The notes beneath the pieces are model-generated. The model was not told the DNA's origin, ran no database searches, and was given only the letters and a program-made list of their open reading frames with translations. The position numbers and the translations under genes were made by a program. A stretch of DNA of 64,000 nt from JANMDS01 sp031430575. GTDB lineage: Bacteria > Pseudomonadota > Gammaproteobacteria > Burkholderiales > Casimicrobiaceae. Position 1 is the stretch's first letter. Each line of letters begins with the position of its first letter. Positions 58,222 to 64,000 of this stretch are shown here, one piece after another. The DNA is taken from positions 1-64,000 of the forward strand of contig JANPBT010000052.1 of the NCBI GenBank assembly GCA_031430575.1. The letters run 5' to 3'.

Positions 58222-59961
58222 ATGACCCAAAAAACCTACGACCAATTTCGCAGTGCAAGATGGTTTGCGCCGGATGACTTTCGCTCCTTCGGACATCGAT
58301 CGCGCGCCATGCAGCTGGGCTATGGGCGCGAGGATTGGGAAGGCAAGCCCATCATCGCGATTCTTAATACGTGGAGTGATTTAGGCAATTGCCACGGTCA
58401 CTTCAAAGAGCGTGTGCAAGACGTGAAGCGTGGCGTGTTGCAAGCGGGTGGCTTTCCCATTGAGTTGCCTGCGCTCTCGCTGGCTGAAAATTATGTGAAG
58501 CCCACGACAATGCTCTATCGCAATTTGCTGGCGATGGAGATAGAAGAATTGTTACGCTCGCACCCCGTCGATGGTGCAGTGCTTATGGGCGGGTGCGACA
58601 AAACCACGCCTGGATTGTGGATGGGCGCGCTGTCGATGAATATTCCGGCTATTTATTTGCCCGCAGGCCCGATGCTACGCGGCAACTGGAAGGGCAAAAC
58701 GCTCGGTTCCGGTTCTGATGCGTTTAAGTATTGGGATGAGCGCCGCGCAGGAAACATTACCGAGCAAGATTGGAACGACATTGAAGGCGGCATCGCCCGC
58801 AGCCACGGCACTTGCATGGTGATGGGCACTGCAGCGACGATGATGGGGATCACCGAAGCGCTGGGCTTGTGTTTGCCCGGTGCTTCGAGCATTCCAGCGG
58901 TAGATGCCAATCATCCGCGCATGTCTGCTGCCTGCGGGCGGCGCATCGTAGAGATGGTCTGGGCAGACCAGAAACCTTCTGACATTTTGAATCGCAAGAG
59001 TTTTGAAAATGCAATTTCTGTGGCGATGGCTGAAGGCTGCTCGACCAACGCGATTATTCATTTAGTTGCCATGTCTCGCCGCGCGGGTCAGCCGGTTACG
59101 CTTGATGACTTTGATGCGTTCAGCCGAAAAGTGCCGGTGATTGCAAATATCCGCCCGAGTGGCGATAAATATTTGATGGAAGATTTTTACTACGCGGGTG
59201 GAATGCGTGGGTTGATGAAAACGCTTGCGGACGGCGGCATGCTACACACCGATGCCATGACCGTTACCGGCAAAACTGTTGCTGAAAATTTGAGTGGCGC
59301 GGAGGTCTACAACGACGATGTAATTCGTCCGCTGTCAAACCCGATTTATAAAGAAGGTGCACTTGCGGTATTGCGCGGAAATCTTTGCCCCAATGGTGGC
59401 GTGATTAAGCCTTCTGCCTGCTCGGAAAAGTTTCAAAAACATACTGGACCGGCACTGGTGTTCGACGACTACCCCGCACTTAAAGCCGCGATTGATGATC
59501 CCGATTTGGATGTGACTGAAAACCACGTCATCATTTTGCGCAACGCCGGACCGCAAGGTGGCCCCGGCATGCCGGAGTGGGGTATGGTGCCAATTCCGAC
59601 CAAATTGGTCAAGCAAGGCGTGCGCGATATGTTGCGTATTTCCGATGCCCGCATGAGTGGCACGAGCTACGGAGCGTGCGTGTTGCATGTGTCGCCTGAA
59701 GCCTTTATTGGGGGGGCACTCGCGCTAGTGCGCACGGGTGATTTGATCTCGATTGACATTCCAAATCGTACGCTTAATATGATCGTGAGCGAGACTGAGC
59801 TTAGAGCGCGCAAAGCTGCGTGGGTCGCGCCACCTAAGCGATTTGAGCGCGGCTACGGCTATATGTTTACCCAACACATCATGCAAGCCGATCAAGGTTG
59901 TGACTTTGATTATTTAGAGACGTCGTTTGGTGCACCGGTCGCCGAGCCGGTGATCTATTGA
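58222..59961 (+). CDS. IlvD/Edd family aldonate dehydratase (L-arabinonate dehydratase type)
   Basis: An iron-sulfur dehydratase that turns an aldonate into a 2-keto-3-deoxy sugar acid. The 579 residues match the sugar-acid branch (arabinonate/xylonate/gluconate). Cluster cysteines appear in LGNCHGHF, MGGCDKTTPG and SHGTCMVMG. Other conserved parts are RRAGQPVTLDDFD, the NLCPNGGVIKPSA stretch and SDARMSGTSYGACVLH. The preceding lactonase would supply the aldonate. Which one cannot be decided here. Confidence 0.92.
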   Translation: MTQKTYDQFRSARWFAPDDFRSFGHRSRAMQLGYGREDWEGKPIIAILNTWSDLGNCHGHFKERVQDVKRGVLQAGGFPIELPALSLAENYVKPTTMLYRNLLAMEIEELLRSHPVDGAVLMGGCDKTTPGLWMGALSMNIPAIYLPAGPMLRGNWKGKTLGSGSDAFKYWDERRAGNITEQDWNDIEGGIARSHGTCMVMGTAATMMGITEALGLCLPGASSIPAVDANHPRMSAACGRRIVEMVWADQKPSDILNRKSFENAISVAMAEGCSTNAIIHLVAMSRRAGQPVTLDDFDAFSRKVPVIANIRPSGDKYLMEDFYYAGGMRGLMKTLADGGMLHTDAMTVTGKTVAENLSGAEVYNDDVIRPLSNPIYKEGALAVLRGNLCPNGGVIKPSACSEKFQKHTGPALVFDDYPALKAAIDDPDLDVTENHVIILRNAGPQGGPGMPEWGMVPIPTKLVKQGVRDMLRISDARMSGTSYGACVLHVSPEAFIGGALALVRTGDLISIDIPNRTLNMIVSETELRARKAAWVAPPKRFERGYGYMFTQHIMQADQGCDFDYLETSFGAPVAEPVIY

Positions 59962-59971
59962 GTTCAGCGCG

Positions 59972-60382
59972 ATGAAGAACCACACGCTGACGACATTCCT
60001 TTTTGCATTTTGCGCGGCGAGTCTCATTCATTTCATCCACAACGCAGAATTTCTCGCAGCCTATCCCGGCCTGCCTAAAACCTGGACGCGCGGCGGCGTG
60101 TATGGCGCTTGGGCGGCGATGACAACGCTTGGCCTGATCGGTTGGCGCGTATCTCGAACAAAATTTCGTCTGCTCGGGCTCGCTCTTATTGCTGTGTATG
60201 CCTTTTTGGGTCTCGATAGCTTGGGACATTATTTTGTAGCGCCGATCGCAGCGCATTCGGTCGCGATGAACGTCACGATCTTGATTGAAGTGACTTGCGC
60301 ATTTACGCTACTGGCCTACACCGCATGGCTTTTCGTTTCGACGCTACGTTCGCCTTCATTTAACAAAAATCTCTTTTTGTAA
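59972..60382 (+). CDS. Small four-helix membrane protein
   Basis: 136 residues with about four hydrophobic segments (near 5-25, 44-62, 68-90, 100-122). The opening HFIHNAEFLAAYPGLPKTW resembles the His-rich start of HXXEE-type membrane proteins, but the Glu pair is not intact. It starts 10 bases after the dehydratase stop, so it is in the same operon. Function unknown. Confidence 0.75.
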   Translation: MKNHTLTTFLFAFCAASLIHFIHNAEFLAAYPGLPKTWTRGGVYGAWAAMTTLGLIGWRVSRTKFRLLGLALIAVYAFLGLDSLGHYFVAPIAAHSVAMNVTILIEVTCAFTLLAYTAWLFVSTLRSPSFNKNLFL

Positions 60383-60395
60383 ATTCTAAATTTAT

Positions 60396-61112
60396 ATGCC
60401 CTTAAAACCTGAAACCAAACAAAAACTGATGGGCGTCTCCACCGCTACGCTCTGCACCGCCCTTTTTAAGCGCGGGCTACGCAATCAATTTATTCAAGAC
60501 GTGCGCCCCTTGAACGCGACGCTGCCTAACATGGTTGGGGAAGCATTTACCTTACGCTACATTCCTGCGCGGGAAGATTTAAATCCGCTCTCCGTGTTTC
60601 AAGATCGCGCGCATCCGCAGCGTAAAGCGGTTGAAGATTGCCCGCCCGGCGCAGTGTTCGTAATTGATTCCCGCAAGGACGCACGGGCGGCTTCAGCCGG
60701 CTCGATTTTGGTTTCGCGATTGATGAAGCGCGGTGTGGCGGGTGTGGTGACGGATGGTGGGTTTCGTGATTCACCTGAAATTGCAGCGCTGCCTTTTCCC
60801 GCTTATCACAACCGCCCGAGCGCGCCGACCAATCTCACGCTGCATCAAGCGCTCGATATTAACGTGCCGATTGGTTGTGGCGATGTCGCGGTCTGGCCTG
60901 GTGATATTGTGGTGGGCGACAAAGAAGGCGTGATCGTCATCCCCGCAAACATCGTCGATGAGGTTTCTCACGAAGCGGTTGAGATGACAGCGTTTGAAGA
61001 TTTCGTAACCGAAGAGGTCATGAAAGGGCGCTCGATTTTGGGTTTGTATCCTGCGACCGATCCGCAAACGCCAGCGCAATTTGCGGCGTGGCGTGCTGCG
61101 AATGGTCGCTAG
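60396..61112 (+). CDS. RraA-like / 4-hydroxy-4-methyl-2-oxoglutarate aldolase family protein
   Basis: 238 residues of the RraA/HMG-aldolase fold. The active-site segments are ASAGSILVSRLMKRGVAGVVTDGGFRD (substrate-binding Arg and metal Asp) and NVPIGCGDVAVWPGDIVVGDKEGVIVIP. Members cleave or decarboxylate 2-keto acids, and others regulate RNase E. The catabolic operon makes an aldolase or decarboxylase role far more likely. Confidence 0.9.
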   Translation: MPLKPETKQKLMGVSTATLCTALFKRGLRNQFIQDVRPLNATLPNMVGEAFTLRYIPAREDLNPLSVFQDRAHPQRKAVEDCPPGAVFVIDSRKDARAASAGSILVSRLMKRGVAGVVTDGGFRDSPEIAALPFPAYHNRPSAPTNLTLHQALDINVPIGCGDVAVWPGDIVVGDKEGVIVIPANIVDEVSHEAVEMTAFEDFVTEEVMKGRSILGLYPATDPQTPAQFAAWRAANGR

Positions 61113-61135
61113 CAGTGATCCGATATCTGATCCTA

Positions 61136-61209
61136 AACCCTGCGGCGCAGAAATGGCGCTATTAAGCTGCGTTTTCGCGCAAAATCTGCTTTTTCTGCGC
61201 CGCAGGTAT
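61136..61209. terminator. Inverted pair of the dispersed repeat between convergent genes
   Basis: CCTGCGGCGCAGAAA (61139-61153) and TTTCTGCGCCGCAGG (61192-61206) pair over 15 bp around a 38-base loop. The left copy has lost the ATA start (AAC instead). It lies between the RraA-like gene and the srkA-like gene and could serve both. Confidence 0.6.
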
Positions 61210-61226
61210 TGATGATTGTGAAGCGG

Positions 61227-62219
61227 CTAAACCGTAAGCGGCGGCTCGCTCATCAATGCAATTTGCTCTCTCAATTCTAAGATACGATCTTGCCAGTAGC
61301 GCTCAGTGCCAAACCACGGAAACGCGCGTGGAAACGCGGGGTCGGCCCAGCGCTTGGCAATCCAGCCGCTCATGTGGATGAGGCGTAGCGTGCGCAGCGC
61401 TTCAAGCAGATGCAATTCGCGGTGATCAAATTCCATAAAGTCTTCGTAGCCATCGATGACCGTGCCCAGTTGCGCTTGTTGCTCTTCGCGGCTGCCTGAA
61501 AGAAGCATCCATAAATCTTGCATCGCTGGTGCGCTGCAGCAGTCATCGAAATCAACGAATTGCGGGCCGTCGTTCCACAGCACGTTTCCCGCATGGCAAT
61601 CGCCATGGACGCGAATGTTGCGCACGCTGCCTGCGCGATCGTAGGCCTGCGCGATGCCCTGCAGCGCTTGCACGGTCACGGCTGTGTAGGCGGGTTGCAG
61701 ACTCGCCGGCACAAAATCGCCCGCGCCAATGAGTGCAAGTGCATCGTGGCCATAAGTTGTCGGGTTGAGGGCCGTGCGATGCGCGAATGGCGATTGCGCA
61801 CCAATGGCGTGTATTCGCCCAAGAAATCGCCCCATCCACTCCAACGTCTTTGCTTGCTCAAATTCTGGAGCACGGCCAATCGCGTAATCAGTGAGTGAAA
61901 AGCGAAAATCGGAGAATCGATGGAGCGTATGATTTTCAAAACCCCGCGGCGCAAATACGGGGATTTCGTTTTCTGCGAGCGTGCGGGTGAAGGCGTGTTC
62001 TTCCAAAATCTGGGCATCGGTCCAGCGCTCGGGCCGATAAAACTTTGCGATCACGCGGCTACCATCTTCCAACCCGATTTGATAGACGCGATTTTCGTAG
62101 CTGTTTAGTGCGAGCTGCCGACTGTCTGCGCGCAAGCCTACGCTCTCCACGGCGTCCAGGATGAGATCGGGCGTGAGCCGGTCGTAGGGGTGAGTGGTGA
62201 GGTTAACTTCAGAGGCCAT
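61227..62219 (-). CDS. srkA: Stress-response kinase SrkA/YihE-like
   Basis: An aminoglycoside-phosphotransferase-fold Ser/Thr kinase. The 330 residues are the usual SrkA length. N-lobe features are NSYENRVYQIGLEDGSRVIAKFYRPERW (the ATP-binding Lys). The catalytic loop is VHGDCHAGNVLW and the metal loop FVDFDDC. In enterobacteria it protects from envelope and oxidative stress. It is transcribed alone, divergent from the lipoprotein gene. Confidence 0.93.
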   Translation of the reverse strand: MASEVNLTTHPYDRLTPDLILDAVESVGLRADSRQLALNSYENRVYQIGLEDGSRVIAKFYRPERWTDAQILEEHAFTRTLAENEIPVFAPRGFENHTLHRFSDFRFSLTDYAIGRAPEFEQAKTLEWMGRFLGRIHAIGAQSPFAHRTALNPTTYGHDALALIGAGDFVPASLQPAYTAVTVQALQGIAQAYDRAGSVRNIRVHGDCHAGNVLWNDGPQFVDFDDCCSAPAMQDLWMLLSGSREEQQAQLGTVIDGYEDFMEFDHRELHLLEALRTLRLIHMSGWIAKRWADPAFPRAFPWFGTERYWQDRILELREQIALMSEPPLTV

Positions 62220-62323
62220 ATTGCCATTATTGCGCTGTAAGCGAAACGCCGCGCGCGAATCGGCGGTTCGCGCGGTAGACTCGCGTATTCACAAACCATC
62301 TCAACCGCGTGAGCCCTGCGAAA

Positions 62324-63139
62324 ATGAATCTTCGAAATGCACTCCTTGCGACAACCGTCGCGTTAACGCTTGGCGCCTGCGCAAGCCATCAATCTGCGCC
62401 GCAGGTTCAGCCAAAGATGACCGATGTGAAATCGATGCTTTGGGTCGGTAACAGTTTTTTCTATTACAACAATTCCATGCACGGCCACGTTGGGCAGCTG
62501 ATGTCTTCAGCTGGCGTCACCGGTCTGCGCAGCGTCTCCGCCACTATTTCGGGCTCAGGCATTAATTGGCACGATGTGGGCGCTCATTTCAAGCCAGGCG
62601 GCGTTTCGAGCTACTCATTCGTTGGCGATAATGAAGTGCGATTCAATACGTTTGACAGGCCATTTGATGCCGCGTTGATGATGGATTGCAGTCAATGCCC
62701 GATTCATCCAAAATTGCAATCGGTCTTTTTTGAATACGCAAAAAAGCATAGCGATACCGTACGCGCGGGCGGTGCGCAGCCTGCTTTTTTCATGTCTTGG
62801 GCTTACCAAGATAAACCAGAGATGACCCAGCAGCTCGCTGCAGAATATATCAAAGCGGGTAAACAAAATAACGCGCTCGTGGTCCCAGCGGGTCTCGCGT
62901 TTGCAGCGTCTGTCGCCAAGCGCCCCGAACTCAATCTCTACATCGCCGATAAGCGCCACCCCAGCCTGGCCGGTACCTATCTTGCCGCATGCACCGTGAT
63001 GGCTTCGGTCTACAAGAAAAATCCCGTCGGAAGCAAATACACCGCTGGTTTGCCAGCGGACGTCGCAGGGCATTTGCAGGCAGTTGCCTGGGAAACTGCG
63101 CAGACGTTTCACGGTAAAGAAGGACGCGGATCGCTGTAA
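62324..63139 (+). CDS. Lipoprotein with SGNH-hydrolase-like features
   Basis: The ATG at 62324 gives a clean lipoprotein signal (LTLGAC, Cys at 18). A GTG 15 bases upstream is less likely. The 271 residues resemble an SGNH/GDSL hydrolase: MLWVGNSFFYYNNSM carries the GNS nucleophile motif, and the C-terminal DKRHPSLAGTYLAA carries the Asp-x-x-His pair. The substrate is unknown. The dispersed repeat at 62391-62408 is read as SAPQVQ directly after the lipobox. Confidence 0.8.
   Translation: MNLRNALLATTVALTLGACASHQSAPQVQPKMTDVKSMLWVGNSFFYYNNSMHGHVGQLMSSAGVTGLRSVSATISGSGINWHDVGAHFKPGGVSSYSFVGDNEVRFNTFDRPFDAALMMDCSQCPIHPKLQSVFFEYAKKHSDTVRAGGAQPAFFMSWAYQDKPEMTQQLAAEYIKAGKQNNALVVPAGLAFAASVAKRPELNLYIADKRHPSLAGTYLAACTVMASVYKKNPVGSKYTAGLPADVAGHLQAVAWETAQTFHGKEGRGSL
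62391..62408 (-). repeat. Dispersed 18-bp repeat just after the lipobox of the SGNH-like lipoprotein
   Basis: AATCTGCGCCGCAGGTTC, read as SAPQVQ in the linker after the lipidated Cys. Confidence 0.8.
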
Positions 63140-63148
63140 CGCGCGTTC

Positions 63149-63166
63149 ACCGCTGCGGCGCAGAGT
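63149..63166 (+). repeat. Degenerate dispersed repeat between convergent genes
   Basis: ACCGCTGCGGCGCAGAGT keeps the 11-base core CTGCGGCGCAG but has lost most of the flanks. Confidence 0.6.
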
Positions 63167-63196
63167 CGAGCGTTTTTCAGACTTGTTGAGCGGGCG

Positions 63197-64000
63197 CTAC
63201 CGATTTTCAGATTGCTGCAATGCCCAAAGTCGTGCGTATGCGCCGCCACGCTCAACCAACGCGTGGTGCGCTCCGCGTTCAATAATTTTCCCTGCGTCCA
63301 TCACCAAGATTTCATCGGCGTCGATGATGGTAGACAGACGGTGGGCAATCACCAATGTTGTGCGTCGTTCGGCGATCGATTTCAATTCTGATTGAATTGC
63401 ACGCTCAGAGACCGAATCGAGCGCGGAGGTCGCTTCATCAAATATCAGCACGGGCGGATTTTTAAGCAAACAGCGTGCGATGGCGACGCGCTGCTTTTCA
63501 CCGCCGGAAAGTTTGAGGCCGCGCTCGCCGACCGGCGTCTCGTATTTCTCTGGCAGTGATTCAATGAAAGCACCGATGTGCGAAGCGTTTGCCGCGTCGG
63601 TGACCATCTGATCGGTGGCGTCGGGGCGGCCATAGCGGATGTTGTAGCCAATCGTGTCGTTAAATAAAACGGTATCTTGGGGCACGATGCCGATGGCGGC
63701 GCGCACGCTAGATTGCGTCAGCGTGCGGATGTCTTGCCCGTTGAAAGTGATACTGCCGCTGCCGACATCATAAAAACGAAAGAGCAATCGCGCCAGCGTT
63801 GATTTACCGGAGCCACTGGCACCCACGACCGCAACGGTTTTCCCAGCGGGAATTTCAAACGACACACCACGCAAAATCTGACGATCAGGCTCATACGCAA
63901 AATGGATGTCGTTAAATGCGATCGATACCTGCGGCGCAGAAAATGCTATCGCGTGGGGTTTATCGGGCACTTCCGAGTGCTCCTGTGTGAGCTTAAACAT
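63197..64000 (-). CDS. ABC exporter of the Atm1/HMT type, ATP-binding half (5' part outside the window)
   Basis: Only the C-terminal 268 residues are present. The frame runs out of the window at 64000, and the Met there corresponds to the internal ERMF position of Atm1-like exporters. Seen are VGASGSGKSTLARLL (Walker A), the Q-loop, LSGGEKQRVAIARCLL (signature), PPVLIFDEATSALDS (Walker B) and AHRLSTI. Atm1-like exporters carry glutathione-linked metal or sulfur compounds. The dispersed repeat at 63926-63943 is read as SAPQVS before the first strand of the domain. Confidence 0.9.
   Translation of the reverse strand: MFKLTQEHSEVPDKPHAIAFSAPQVSIAFNDIHFAYEPDRQILRGVSFEIPAGKTVAVVGASGSGKSTLARLLFRFYDVGSGSITFNGQDIRTLTQSSVRAAIGIVPQDTVLFNDTIGYNIRYGRPDATDQMVTDAANASHIGAFIESLPEKYETPVGERGLKLSGGEKQRVAIARCLLKNPPVLIFDEATSALDSVSERAIQSELKSIAERRTTLVIAHRLSTIIDADEILVMDAGKIIERGAHHALVERGGAYARLWALQQSENR
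63926..63943 (+). repeat. Dispersed 18-bp repeat inside the ABC exporter gene
   Basis: ATACCTGCGGCGCAGAAA, translated on the minus strand as FSAPQVS. Confidence 0.85.

Overview
The window looks like a chromosomal segment of a betaproteobacterium, probably of the order Burkholderiales. It carries a Bug-family periplasmic receptor of the tripartite tricarboxylate transporter type, a minor-pilin operon in the order fimT-pilV-pilW-pilX-pilY1-pilE, a fused single-chain PurL and several sugar-acid enzymes. No rRNA, tRNA, CRISPR array or intact mobile element was seen.

Bases 1-36,150 are dominated by a type III secretion system (T3SS) locus of unusual layout. A minus-strand operon (13,231 down to 1,668) encodes, in order of transcription, the secretin SctC, a sensor-less sigma-54 activator, SctV, SctD, a 269-aa beta-rich protein, an 81-aa helical protein, SctR, SctS, SctT, SctU and SctQ. 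A divergent plus-strand set encodes SctI, SctJ, SctK and SctL, then a 1,298-aa alanine-rich repeat protein, then SctN and SctO. Further right come a 170-aa beta-rich protein, a 1,419-aa protein with duplicated helical modules and a membrane-insertion-like segment, a 158-aa protein and a 2,318-aa giant protein. A good sigma-54 promoter lies before the giant gene and weaker ones before the 170-aa gene. The core export apparatus and injectisome base are complete, but no classical needle, translocator, gatekeeper or ruler protein is recognisable. The export switch protein SctU lacks the NPTH autocleavage motif. Decayed IS3-family transposase fragments flank the giant gene. A truncated ATPase/TPR-type regulator sits at the left edge.

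Bases 36,168-64,000 are ordinary chromosome: an orphan PhnD-like binding protein, glutamate dehydrogenase, purL, the type IV pilus minor-pilin operon, a gamma-class carbonic anhydrase homologue with an S41 peptidase lipoprotein, and a sugar-acid catabolic cluster. That cluster holds an enolase-superfamily dehydratase, a GarD-type dehydratase, a LacI-type regulator with visible operators, a lactonase, a Bug receptor, an IlvD/Edd dehydratase, a small membrane protein and an RraA-like aldolase. An SrkA-type kinase, a lipoprotein hydrolase and the 3' part of an Atm1-like ABC exporter complete the window.

The most striking non-gene signal is a dispersed 18-bp repeat, ATACCTGCGGCGCAGAAT, with the near-palindromic core CTGCGGCGCAG. 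It occurs 22 times in either orientation, inside genes in several reading frames and between genes. Three times it forms closely spaced inverted pairs after genes. Nineteen copies lie in the right 28 kb and only three in the T3SS part. It resembles DNA uptake sequences or REP elements in behaviour, and it supports a different history for the T3SS part.
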